Of a stretch of DNA of 64,000 bases, positions 50,142-57,744 are shown piece by piece; the first letter of the stretch is position 1; every line of letters begins with the position of its first letter. The notes beneath the pieces are model-generated. The model was not told the DNA's origin. It saw only the letters and a program-made list of their open reading frames with translations, and did not search any database. A program made the position numbers and the translations under genes. Source of the DNA: Streptomyces sp. V4I2 (GTDB lineage: Bacteria > Actinomycetota > Actinomycetes > Streptomycetales > Streptomycetaceae); NCBI RefSeq assembly GCF_030817655.1, contig NZ_JAUSZM010000003.1, positions 3,100,001 to 3,164,000 on the forward strand. Reading direction: 5' to 3'.

Positions 50142-51779
50142 GTGAATGGGGAGATGAGTGAGCTGATCTCCTTCACACACGAGCACGCCGGGGAACATCT
50201 CAGTGTGAGGTACGGCGGTGACGGCGGTGGTCCGGACCGGGCCACCGCCGTTGTGCTGCACGGAGCGGGCAACGGCGGCAAGGAGCGATTGCTCCCGCTG
50301 CTGGCTGAGTTCGTGGCACACGGCTACCGCGGTCTCGCCCTCGACTTCTCCGGGCACGGCGAAAGCACGGGCACACTGCGGGAGTTGAGCCTGCGCCGCC
50401 GCTTCGAGCAGGCGGTCTCGGTCATCGACGCGTTCGCTCCGGCCAACGGGCCGCTGATCCTGGTCGGGTTCAGCATGAGCGGGCAGACGGTGGCGGACCT
50501 CGCCGCGCACTACGGCGACCGGGTCACGGCGCTGGGGCTGTGTGCGCCCGCCGTGTACGCGGGCGAGGCGTGGGACGTGCCGTTCGGGGCGGGCGACGGT
50601 TCCTTCAGCGCGATCATCCGGACGCCCGGGAGCTGGCGGGCCTCGCCCGCGCTCGACGTGCTGCGGGCGTACGAGGGCCGCGCGGTGCTCGCCGTGCCGG
50701 GTACGGACGCGGTGATCCCGCCGGAGGTGACGGAGGCCGTGCAGGACGCGCTCTGCACCCGTGCGCAGTTCACGCGCTTCGAACTGCCTGAGGCCGACCA
50801 CCAGTTGGGGCTGTGGCTGCGCGATCACGCCGAGGACCGGCGGGAGTTCGTGTCGGCCGTACTCACCCAGGGGTGGGCGGCGACCCGGTCATGGCTGGCC
50901 AAGCAACTCCCGGAGGGGCGGACGGTCCTCGACAACCGTCCGCTGTCCGGCGGCTGGACCTCCCAGATGCGCCGCCTGACCCTCGACGACGGCACCGGGC
51001 TGGTGCTGCGGACCTTCGTGAAACCCTTCTTCCGCCGACACGCCCCGGGGCTGCTGGCCCGCGAGGCGTCCGTCCTCGCGCTCCTCGCCGGGCAGGACGG
51101 CATCCCGGCGGCGCGGCCGGTCGCCGTCGACGCCTCCGGCGAACTCTGCGACCACCCCTCGCTGCTGATGTCCCTGCTCCCGGGCACGGTGCGGGTCGAC
51201 GAGGACGAACTGGAGCGGCGCCTGGACCTGCTCGCGGCGCAACTCGTCCGGATCCACGAGGTCGTACCGGCCGAACGCCCGCGCCCGTACCAGGCGTGGA
51301 CGTCGCCGGAGCGGGTGATCGCCCCGCCGGGACCGCTGTGGGAACGGGCGGTCGACGTGATCCGCCGCGAACCCCCGTCCTACGACGGTTGCTTCCTGCA
51401 CCGGGACTTCCACCCGGGGAACGTCCTCTTCGACGGCAGCGGCGACGACCTGCGGATCAGCGGAGTCGTCGACTGGGTCGAGACGTCGTGGGGCCCCGCC
51501 GACCTGGACGTCGCCCACTGCTCGACGGCCCTGGCCCTGCTGCACGGCCCGGAGCACGGCCTCGGCTTCCGCGCACGCTACGAGGCGCACGGCGGCCGGC
51601 GCCTCGCCGACGGACCCGACCACCTGTACTGGCGGCTGCTGGACGCCCTCGGCTACGCCCCCGACGCGGCGAAGCTCGCGGGTCCCTGGCGCGAGCTGGG
51701 CCGGACCGAGCTGACGGCAAAGGTGCTGGGCGGGCGGCTGGAGACGTATGTGGCCCGGCTGGTGGAGGCGTACGCCTGA
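50142..51779 (+). CDS. Alpha/beta-hydrolase / APH-type phosphotransferase fusion
   Basis: A 545-residue two-domain protein. Residues 1-~240 are an alpha/beta hydrolase: oxyanion-side VVLHGAGNGGKE, nucleophile Ser111 in GFSMSG, and a His in PEADHQLG. Residues ~260-545 are an aminoglycoside-phosphotransferase/choline-kinase-type domain: catalytic loop HRDFHPGNVL (Asp422) and a DFG-like VVDWVE about 20 residues later. The combination suggests hydrolysis and phosphorylation of the same small molecule, possibly drug inactivation, but no substrate is known. GTG 50142 and ATG 50154 are both possible starts; neither has a well-spaced ribosome site. Confidence 0.8.
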   Translation: MNGEMSELISFTHEHAGEHLSVRYGGDGGGPDRATAVVLHGAGNGGKERLLPLLAEFVAHGYRGLALDFSGHGESTGTLRELSLRRRFEQAVSVIDAFAPANGPLILVGFSMSGQTVADLAAHYGDRVTALGLCAPAVYAGEAWDVPFGAGDGSFSAIIRTPGSWRASPALDVLRAYEGRAVLAVPGTDAVIPPEVTEAVQDALCTRAQFTRFELPEADHQLGLWLRDHAEDRREFVSAVLTQGWAATRSWLAKQLPEGRTVLDNRPLSGGWTSQMRRLTLDDGTGLVLRTFVKPFFRRHAPGLLAREASVLALLAGQDGIPAARPVAVDASGELCDHPSLLMSLLPGTVRVDEDELERRLDLLAAQLVRIHEVVPAERPRPYQAWTSPERVIAPPGPLWERAVDVIRREPPSYDGCFLHRDFHPGNVLFDGSGDDLRISGVVDWVETSWGPADLDVAHCSTALALLHGPEHGLGFRARYEAHGGRRLADGPDHLYWRLLDALGYAPDAAKLAGPWRELGRTELTAKVLGGRLETYVARLVEAYA

Positions 51780-51810
51780 CCGGCTGAGGCAAGCCTGCGC
51801 CGACCGGTTC

Positions 51811-52037
51811 TCAGACCCCGGGTGCGGCCGTCACCACGCCCGCCGCGACGGCCGCGCACAGGGTCGCGTGGTCGTGGGTGGTCTGGTCGGCGTAGGCGAG
51901 GGCGAAGTCGGCGACGGCCCGTTCGAAGGTGTCCGCGCGGGCCAACGCCGTGCCGCACAGCCGGGCCGGGCGTACGCCGCGAGGTCGGAGCGGTGGGCCG
52001 GCTGGGCCCGGTGGGCGGGGTCGGCGGGGGTGCTCAT
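51811..52037 (-). pseudogene. Remnant of a DUF2252 protein
   Basis: Reading from ATG 52037 the sequence gives HRSDLAAYAR, then after an extra five bases (CCCGG duplicated near 51970) the frame must shift to continue RLCGTALARA, then DTFERAVADFALAYADQTTHD to TGA at 51811. This is only the C-terminal end of DUF2252 proteins, which are normally over 400 residues, and the central HARSGD segment is also missing. A truncated, frameshifted relic downstream of the fusion gene. Confidence 0.7.
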
Positions 52038-52175
52038 CTGGGGCTGTCTCCGCATCACGCCTCCTCGGGTGCCCTGGTTTCCATCGGGTGACGGCACCCG
52101 GGCCTCGGCGCGGCCCGATTGTCAGTGGTGTCCGGGAGGATGCCCTCACGGTGGGTGTGACAGGTGGAGGCCGGC

Positions 52176-53360
52176 ATGGGTGACGAGGAGCGGTACATCG
52201 GCGTGGCGGAGCGGCGGGCGCGGCTCGCGCTGCGGCACCGGCTGGCCGGGGCGGCACGGGCGGCGAGTCCCGAGGAGGTGGCCGGCTCCCTGGTCGCCCT
52301 GCACGGATCGGACCCGGCGACGGTGTACCTGGCGGTGGGCGCGCGGCTCGCGGACCCGGCCGGGACCGTGCCGGAGACCGGGCGGGCGCTGTACGAGGAC
52401 CGTGCGCTGGTCCGTATGCACGGCATGCGGCACACGGTCTTCGTGTTCCCGACGGAGCTGACCGCGGTCGTGCACGCCTCGACCGGCCTCACGGTCGCCG
52501 CCCGGGAGCGGGCCGCGCTGCTGAAGGCCATGGCGAAGGCCGGGGCGCCGGACGCGGCCTGGCTGAAGGAGGTCGAGGAGTCGGCGCTGGCCGCGCTGGC
52601 GCGGCGCGGGCAGGCGACGGCGGCGGAGCTCACCGCGGACGAGCCGCGGCTGCGGGAGCAGTTCGTGTACGCGGCCGGGAAGAGCTACCAGGGCGTCCAC
52701 ACCGTCTCGACCCGGCTGCTGAAGGTGCTGGGCGTCGAGGGCAAGGTCGTGCGGGGCCGGCCGCTCGGCTCCTGGACGTCCAGCCAGTTCCGCTGGGCGG
52801 TGTCCCCCGCCCACCCCGAACTGGACGTGGCGCAGGCCCAGGCATCCCTGCTGGGGCGCTGGCTCGCCGCGTGCGGCCCGGCGACGGAGGCCGACCTCAA
52901 GTGGTGGACGGGGTGGAAAGTCACCGACGTCCGCCGGGCGTTGGCGGCGATCGGGGCGCGGCCGGTGTCCCTGGACGAGGGGGTGGGGTACGTCGTCGAC
53001 GGCGACGTCGGCCCGGTGGCGGAGCCGGCCGAGCCGTGGGCCGCGCTGCTGCCGGCGCTCGATCCGACGGCGATGGGCTGGCAGCAGCGGGACTGGTATC
53101 TGGCGCCGGCCTTGCGGCCCGCGTTGTTCGACTACAGCGGCAATGTGGGGCCGACGGTGTGGTGGAACGGCCGGGTGGTGGGCGCATGGGCCCAGCGGGC
53201 GGACGGGGAGATCGTGTGGCGGTTGCTGGACACGGAGGGGGTGGGGCGCGATGCGGAGGCGGCGATCGCGGTGGAGGCGGAGCGGGTGCGGGGGTGGGTG
53301 GGGGCGGCGAGGGTGACACCGCGGTTCCGGACGCCGGTGGAGAAGGAGTTGGCGGCGTAG
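52176..53360 (+). CDS. AlkZ/YcaQ-superfamily winged-helix protein (HTH_42)
   Basis: A 394-residue protein of the HTH_42 superfamily of DNA glycosylases, whose members remove bulky alkylated or crosslinked bases. Family blocks are visible: the start LRHRLAGAARAASPEEVAG, VRMHGMRHTVFVFP, PLGSWTSSQFRW, LLGRWLAACGPATEADLKWWTGW, and the C-terminal PAL-type FDYSGNVGPTVWWNGRVVG. The position of the catalytic QxQ/QxD motif is occupied by LHGSDPAT, lacking Gln, so activity may be altered. GTG 52164 is in frame, but ATG 52176 has GGTGGAGG upstream. Confidence 0.82.
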   Translation: MGDEERYIGVAERRARLALRHRLAGAARAASPEEVAGSLVALHGSDPATVYLAVGARLADPAGTVPETGRALYEDRALVRMHGMRHTVFVFPTELTAVVHASTGLTVAARERAALLKAMAKAGAPDAAWLKEVEESALAALARRGQATAAELTADEPRLREQFVYAAGKSYQGVHTVSTRLLKVLGVEGKVVRGRPLGSWTSSQFRWAVSPAHPELDVAQAQASLLGRWLAACGPATEADLKWWTGWKVTDVRRALAAIGARPVSLDEGVGYVVDGDVGPVAEPAEPWAALLPALDPTAMGWQQRDWYLAPALRPALFDYSGNVGPTVWWNGRVVGAWAQRADGEIVWRLLDTEGVGRDAEAAIAVEAERVRGWVGAARVTPRFRTPVEKELAA

Positions 53361-53457
53361 GGGGTGTACCAGAGGGCTCCGCCCCCTGGACCCCCGGCCT
53401 GTGCCTACCCACCGCCCGTCTCGGTCGGTCGAGAGGCACAGGTTCAGGGGCTGGGGA

Positions 53458-53477
53458 CGGAGCCCCCAGGGGCTCCG
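53458..53477. terminator. Bidirectional hairpin between convergent genes
   Basis: CGGAGCCCC-CA-GGGGCTCCG, 9-bp stem. A related CTCCGCCCCC element at about 53376 could pair with it over a longer range. Confidence 0.55.
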
Positions 53478-53481
53478 AGGC

Positions 53482-53796
53482 TTACCGCGAGTACCTCATC
53501 AGCGCCCGCACCATGTGGCACGTCGTGTCCGACGGCGGGTGGACGCCGATCGTCTCCGCTGTGCTCCGTATCGTCTCGTTGCGGGCCTGGTTGGGCATGT
53601 AGACGCCCGAGTCGAGCAGGGCGATCGCGAGGCGCATCGCCTTGAGGCGGCGGTTGTGGCTGACGTACCACTCGCGCGGACGCCCCGGCGGCAGCGGGCG
53701 CTTCTCCACCGGCGCGTAGGGCATGTCGAGCAGCACGGAACGCTTCGCGGTGGACTGGGTGGGCAACGGCTTCGGCTTCAGTGCGGCAGCGGGCAC
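53482..53796 (-). CDS. Conserved hypothetical protein, 104 aa
   Basis: A 104-residue basic soluble protein common in Streptomyces as I recall, unknown function. A Lys/Pro N terminus (LKPKPLPTQSTAKRSVLL) leads to a helical middle (NRRLKAMRLAIALLDSGVY) and ends MVRALMRYSR. The ATG at 53802 abuts the AGGAGG ribosome site with no spacer, whereas the GTG at 53796 has a proper 6-nt spacing, so the GTG is chosen. Confidence 0.75.
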   Translation of the reverse strand: MPAAALKPKPLPTQSTAKRSVLLDMPYAPVEKRPLPPGRPREWYVSHNRRLKAMRLAIALLDSGVYMPNQARNETIRSTAETIGVHPPSDTTCHMVRALMRYSR

Positions 53797-53958
53797 AGGC
53801 ATCCTCCTGTCGCGGTCAGGGCATCGGCCCCGGAGATCTCGACACCCCGGCGACACCCTCGAACACTGCTTCTATTCTACTGCCCGCCACTGACAAAAGG
53901 CCCTGGCCACAAGGGCTTTCGGGGGTGCTGTGACACGGGTGAAGGACGGGTTTTCGCG

Positions 53959-53964
53959 TACCGT
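53959..53964 (+). promoter_or_regulatory. -10-like hexamer for leaderless ArsC-family mRNA
   Basis: TACCGT ends 7 nt before ATG 53972. Confidence 0.35.
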
Positions 53965-53971
53965 GGGCCGT

Positions 53972-54331
53972 ATGGAGATCTGGATCAATCCGGCCTGTTC
54001 GAAGTGCCGCAGCGCGCTCACCCTGCTCGACGCGGAGGGCGCGGACTACACCGTCCGCCGCTATCTGGAGGACGTGCCGAGCGAGGACGAGATCCGGGAC
54101 GTCCTGAACCGCCTCGGCCTCGAACCCTGGGACATCACCCGCACCCAGGAGGCCGCCGCGAAGGAGCTCGGCCTCAAGGGCTGGGCCCGGGACGACACTT
54201 CGCGCGACCGCTGGATCACCGCCCTCGCCGAACATCCCAAGCTGATCCAGCGTCCGATCATCACCGCGGACGACGGTACGGCGGTGGTGGCCCGCACCGA
54301 CGAGGCCGTACGGGACGCTCTGTCACGATAG
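53972..54331 (+). CDS. ArsC/Spx-family protein
   Basis: A 119-residue thioredoxin-fold protein of the arsenate reductase/Spx family. The CxxC motif NPACSKCRSAL is at residues 6-16. Further family landmarks are VRRYLEDVPSEDEIRDVLNRL and LIQRPIITADDG. It could be a glutaredoxin-linked arsenate reductase-like enzyme or a regulator of the Spx type; there is no ars operon nearby. The open frame begins at 53930, but ATG 53972 starts the fold and has a leaderless-type upstream hexamer. Confidence 0.85.
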   Translation: MEIWINPACSKCRSALTLLDAEGADYTVRRYLEDVPSEDEIRDVLNRLGLEPWDITRTQEAAAKELGLKGWARDDTSRDRWITALAEHPKLIQRPIITADDGTAVVARTDEAVRDALSR

Positions 54332-54375
54332 CCAACGGTTTGTCGGGCGGCGGGAGTTCGGAGGGTCCGCGCTGT

Positions 54376-54381
54376 TACCCT
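54376..54381 (+). promoter_or_regulatory. -10-like hexamer for leaderless anchored-protein mRNA
   Basis: TACCCT ends 8 nt before ATG 54390. Confidence 0.35.
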
Positions 54382-54389
54382 CCGCCGCC

Positions 54390-55235
54390 ATGACCTTCGG
54401 TGATCAAGGAATGCCCCCGCACAGCCCCGACCCGTACACACCTGGCCCGTACACACCTGACCCGTACACCCGATGGGTGGCCGAGCAGGAGCGCATACGC
54501 AGAAGACGCCGCGCCCGGCGCGCGGCCGCCGCCGGCACGGCGGTCGTCCTCGTGGCGGCGATCGCCCTGGGCGCCGTGATGTACGTGAGCGGCGGGGAGG
54601 AGGACGACCGGACGACGGCGACCCCGCTGGCCTCGGCCACCACGGGCTCCGGCACCGCCGTTCCGTCCGTCGACGTCTCCCTCCCCTCCGACGCCCCGAC
54701 CGCCCTGTCCTCCCTGCTCGCGCGGCCCGTCATCCGGCCCGAGCAGGCCTTCCCGCAGCAGAACGTGCGCCTGAAGGACGGTTCCCGGCACCATCGCGTC
54801 GACCTCGCCACCACCACCGACTGCGCTCGCGCCATGTCTCCCGAGCTGGCCGCGCTGCTCGAACAGGGCGAGGGATGTGTCCGGTTGACGGCGGCGCTCT
54901 TCACGGACACCGAGCGGCGTTCGCAGGTGACGGTGAGCGTGCTGAGTTTCCGGCGCGTCGAGGACGCCTCGGCGGTGTTCACGATGGCCTCGATGGACCC
55001 GGTGACGTATCAGGTGGTCGCGCTCGACCCGCCGCCCGAGGCGGGGCTGCCGACCGTGCCGCCCGGTTCGGCGGGGGTCTTCCGGCGGCTGATGACCGTG
55101 CGCTCGGTGGTGTTCGCCAGTGGGCAGTGGGGGGACGGGGCGGAGACCGGGGAGGCCGAACTCACCGTCCGTACCGAGGGGTTGCTCCAGCACGTCAACG
55201 ACACCGTGGCGGCGTACGAACAGGACCAGAGCTGA
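54390..55235 (+). CDS. Single-pass anchored extracytoplasmic protein, 281 aa
   Basis: A cytoplasmic N terminus with PYTP repeats (from tandem DNA repeats near 54424-54470) and basic RRRRRARR leads to one membrane segment (AVVLVAAIALGAVMYVSGG). An Ala/Thr/Ser linker and a globular extracytoplasmic domain with a Cys pair (TTTDCARAM; EQGEGCVRL) follow. Family not recognised. This resembles the anchored effector-type proteins of the cell envelope. The ATG has a -10-like hexamer 8 nt upstream. The ArsC-family gene precedes it by 58 bp. Confidence 0.65.
   Translation: MTFGDQGMPPHSPDPYTPGPYTPDPYTRWVAEQERIRRRRRARRAAAAGTAVVLVAAIALGAVMYVSGGEEDDRTTATPLASATTGSGTAVPSVDVSLPSDAPTALSSLLARPVIRPEQAFPQQNVRLKDGSRHHRVDLATTTDCARAMSPELAALLEQGEGCVRLTAALFTDTERRSQVTVSVLSFRRVEDASAVFTMASMDPVTYQVVALDPPPEAGLPTVPPGSAGVFRRLMTVRSVVFASGQWGDGAETGEAELTVRTEGLLQHVNDTVAAYEQDQS
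54424..54470 (+). repeat. Tandem 15-bp coding repeats (PYTP units)
   Basis: CCTGGCCCGTACACA-type units occur three times in tandem, encoding the N-terminal PYTP motifs of the anchored protein. Confidence 0.7.
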
Positions 55236-55342
55236 CACCGGTGTGACGCGCACCACTTTGGTGACTCCTGTAACCGCTGAGTAACTTCGTTCGGTATCTC
55301 GTACATAGCGGCGTACGCTCCCCTACCTCTCAGGAGCCGCGC

Positions 55343-56002
55343 ATGTCGCGTAGGAGAACGCTCAGCACGAAAAAGAAGCTCGCGCTGCTGGCGAGTGCCG
55401 CGACGGTGGCGGGAGGCGGCGCCTTCGTCATGGCGGCCACCTCGAACGCCGCGCAGTCCCCGCAGACGGCCGCCGAGTCGACCGTCTGCCAGGGGCTGGC
55501 CACCGCCCTCGGCAACAACCAGCGGTTCATCGACGGCCAGCGGGCCGCCCCGGACGCGCAGTCCGAGGCCCGGATCGCCAACCGCGAGGCCGTCATCGCG
55601 CAGATCAGGGTGCAGCAGGAGGCGTCCGGGTGCGTCGTCGGGGAGTCGGCTCAGGACCCCCAGGCGACCCAGCCGGCCCAGACCACGCCCCCGGCGCAGG
55701 CCGCACCACCCACGCAGACCGCGCCGCCGGCGCAGGCCGCGCCGCCCGCCTCCGGTCAGCAGGTGTGCAACGGCTCGACCGTCACCCTGTCCGGCGAGGA
55801 CGGCGCCCCGGCCGCGTCCAGCAACCAGTTCCCGGCCGGCACGAGGCTGAAGGTCACCAACCTGGACAACAACAAGTCCACGACGGTGGAGGTCACCTCG
55901 GTCTCCGGCAGCTGTGTCCTGCTCAACAACGCGGCCTTCGAAGACGTACGGGAGCCCGGCAAGTTTCTGATCCGCCGGGCCGTGATCGAGAAGGTGGGGT
56001 GA
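55343..56002 (+). CDS. Secreted protein with Pro-rich linker and RlpA-like C-terminal domain
   Basis: A 219-residue exported protein: signal peptide (LALLASAATVAGGGAFVMA, cleavage near NAA-QSP), a helical N-terminal region bounded by Cys (STVCQGLATALGNN to QEASGC), a Pro/Ala/Thr linker of TPPAQAAPP units, then a beta domain (TVTLSGEDGAP, FPAGTRLKVTNLDNNKSTTV, VTSVSGSCVLLNNAAFE) that fits a double-psi beta-barrel/RlpA-like fold. Such domains bind or cleave peptidoglycan, but the catalytic Asp is not evident. The N-terminal helical module resembles that of the DUF1996 protein at 61579. Confidence 0.7.
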   Translation: MSRRRTLSTKKKLALLASAATVAGGGAFVMAATSNAAQSPQTAAESTVCQGLATALGNNQRFIDGQRAAPDAQSEARIANREAVIAQIRVQQEASGCVVGESAQDPQATQPAQTTPPAQAAPPTQTAPPAQAAPPASGQQVCNGSTVTLSGEDGAPAASSNQFPAGTRLKVTNLDNNKSTTVEVTSVSGSCVLLNNAAFEDVREPGKFLIRRAVIEKVG

Positions 56003-56031
56003 TGCCACGACGTCCGTGACCGTACGTGTCA

Positions 56032-56069
56032 CCGGTCCCGCCGCCCCCGGCCAGGGGTGGCGGGACCGG
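56032..56069 (+). terminator. Terminator of the secreted-protein gene
   Basis: 11-bp stem CCGGTCCCGCC / GGCGGGACCGG with inner GC pairing, 30 nt after the stop. Confidence 0.7.
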
Positions 56070-56229
56070 CATGTCCGTGACCTTGCATGCCCCCGGGCCC
56101 CGCCCGCAACCCCATCGCATACGAGCCGCCCCCCGCGCCCCGTTCGGGGCGCCTTTCCGTGTCGCTCCGCGCACCACTCCCCGCGCAGCGCCTGCCCTCA
56201 CAGCGTGAATCGCGCCACAGCACCACCAG

Positions 56230-56267
56230 GTAACACGGGGTTCACATTCGAGCAATGACCGGGAAAT
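56230..56267 (+). promoter_or_regulatory. GlnR-like operator of glnII
   Basis: Boxes at the GlnR 11-bp spacing: GTAAC-N6-TTCAC-N6-GCAAT-N6-GAAAT. The match is weaker than at glnA (the first and last boxes are good, the middle two degenerate), but the spacing is exact and a TTGACA -35 is 7 bp downstream. Confidence 0.65.
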
Positions 56268-56368
56268 CGCCTGTTGACAGGCTGCCTGGCATCGAAAGCG
56301 GTGCCCCAGTGCCGCAGCGCCGCAGCACCCGCAAGTGCGTCTAGACACACCCCCGAAGGAAGTGGCCC

Positions 56369-57397
56369 GTGACCTTCAAGGCTGAGTACATCTGGATCGA
56401 CGGCACCCAGCCGACGGCGAAGCTCCGTTCCAAGACGAAGATACTGGCCGACGACGCCAAGGGTGCCGAGCTGGGGATCTGGGGCTTCGACGGGTCTTCC
56501 ACGAACCAGGCCGAGGGCCACTCCTCGGACCGTGTCCTCAAGCCGGTCTTCTCCTGCCCCGACCCGATCCGCGGCGGCGACGACATCCTCGTCCTGTGCG
56601 AGGTCCTCAACATCGACATGACGCCGCACGAGTCCAACACCCGTGCCGCGCTGGTCGAGGTCGCCGAGAAGTTCGCCTCCCAGGAGCCGATCTTCGGCAT
56701 CGAGCAGGAGTACACCTTCTTCCAGGACGGCTACCCGCTGGGCTTCCCCAAGGGCGGCTTCCCGGCCCCCCAGGGCGGCTACTACTGCGGTGTCGGCGCC
56801 GACGAGATCTTCGGCCGTGACGTCGTCGAGGCGCACCTGGAGAACTGTCTGAAGGCGGGCCTCGCGATCTCCGGCATCAACGCCGAGGTCATGCCCGGCC
56901 AGTGGGAGTTCCAGGTCGGCCCGGTCTCCCCGCTGGAGGTCTCCGACCACCTGTGGGTGGCCCGCTGGCTGCTCTACCGCACCGCCGAGGACTTCGGCGT
57001 CGCCGCGACGCTGGACCCGAAGCCGGTGAAGGGCGACTGGAACGGCGCCGGTGCGCACACCAACTTCTCCACCAAGTCGATGCGCGAGGGCTACGACGCG
57101 ATCATCACCGCGTGCGAGTCGCTCGGCGAGGGCTCGAAGCCGCTCGACCACGTCAAGCACTACGGCGCCGGCATCGACGACCGCCTGACCGGTCTGCACG
57201 AGACCGCCCCGTGGAACGAGTACTCCTACGGTGTCTCCAACCGTGGCGCCTCGGTCCGCATCCCGTGGCAGGTCGAGAAGGACGGCAAGGGCTACATCGA
57301 GGACCGCCGTCCGAACGCGAACGTCGACCCGTACCTGGTGACCCGCCTGATCGTCGACACCTGCTGCTCCGCCCTGGAGAAGGCCGGCCAGGTCTGA
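56369..57397 (+). CDS. glnII: Glutamine synthetase type II (eukaryote-like)
   Basis: Second ammonium-assimilation enzyme, the short GSII type (342 residues) found in Streptomyces and rhizobia. Landmarks are FKAEYIWIDGTQP, the GFDGSSTNQAEGHSSD site, FGIEQEYTFFQ metal ligands, GQWEFQVGP, and NGAGAHTNFSTKSMRE. It lacks an adenylylation loop, so control is transcriptional through GlnR, for which operator-like boxes lie upstream. GTG 56369 with GAAGG upstream. A perfect terminator follows. Confidence 0.97.
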   Translation: MTFKAEYIWIDGTQPTAKLRSKTKILADDAKGAELGIWGFDGSSTNQAEGHSSDRVLKPVFSCPDPIRGGDDILVLCEVLNIDMTPHESNTRAALVEVAEKFASQEPIFGIEQEYTFFQDGYPLGFPKGGFPAPQGGYYCGVGADEIFGRDVVEAHLENCLKAGLAISGINAEVMPGQWEFQVGPVSPLEVSDHLWVARWLLYRTAEDFGVAATLDPKPVKGDWNGAGAHTNFSTKSMREGYDAIITACESLGEGSKPLDHVKHYGAGIDDRLTGLHETAPWNEYSYGVSNRGASVRIPWQVEKDGKGYIEDRRPNANVDPYLVTRLIVDTCCSALEKAGQV

Positions 57398-57412
57398 TCA
57401 CCGCGCACTTCC

Positions 57413-57451
57413 CGGAAGGGGCGCCCGCCATCTCGGCGGGCGCCCCTTCCG
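57413..57451 (+). terminator. Terminator of glnII
   Basis: A 17-bp perfect GC-rich stem (left arm CGGAAGGGGCGCCCGCC) with a 5-nt loop, 15 nt after the stop codon. One of the strongest hairpins in the window. Confidence 0.85.
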
Positions 57452-57542
57452 CGTGCCGGACGAGAGCGAGTTCACGCCGGGCAGGCGTCCAAGCAGTGAG
57501 AGCAGGCTCCTGTTGCGGGGTCGTGTCTGCTTCAATGGGCCC

Positions 57543-57665
57543 ATGGCCAGCTTCCAGAACCACGCCGCGACGGGTCGCCATGACCTCGAGCCGTTCTGGC
57601 CTTCCCGTCAGCACCACGACTTCGACCGGGTGTGTTGCCGCGCGACGAACGCGCCGGCCCTCTAA
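57543..57665 (+). CDS. Possible leader peptide, 40 aa
   Basis: ATG 57543 opens MASFQNHAATGRHDLEPFWP and ends HHDFDRVCCRATNAPAL. The His-x-Asp-x-x-Arg-Val followed by Cys-Cys-Arg resembles actinobacterial Cys-type leader peptides, and the position, 79 nt upstream of the winged-helix gene, fits a leader. Alternatives are a larger 70-codon frame from 57453 or no translation at all. Low confidence without comparative data. Confidence 0.35.
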   Translation: MASFQNHAATGRHDLEPFWPSRQHHDFDRVCCRATNAPAL

Positions 57666-57744
57666 AGCCGTACACCCCGGCCTTCGGCCAGCGCGCACGA
57701 CGTACGTTCCCGTCGGACCTCTCGCGCGAAAGAGCTGACCTCTC

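Larger units (their letters stand above)
56003..56368. other. Intergenic region before glnII
   Basis: No gene seen in 366 bp. It holds the terminator of the upstream secreted-protein gene (56032-56069), a GlnR-like operator (56230-56267), a consensus-like -35 TTGACA at 56274-56279 without a clear matching -10, and the glnII ribosome site just before 56369. Confidence 0.6.
57398..57744. other. Intergenic region between glnII and the winged-helix gene
   Basis: Contains the glnII terminator (57413-57451) and a 40-codon reading frame at 57543-57665 that may be a leader peptide. No other gene is visible in the 347 bp. Confidence 0.55.

Noticed and set aside
57453..57665. 70-codon version of the leader frame
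   Set aside because: Its first 30 codons overlap the terminator flank and have no ribosome site; the shorter 57543 start is more peptide-like.
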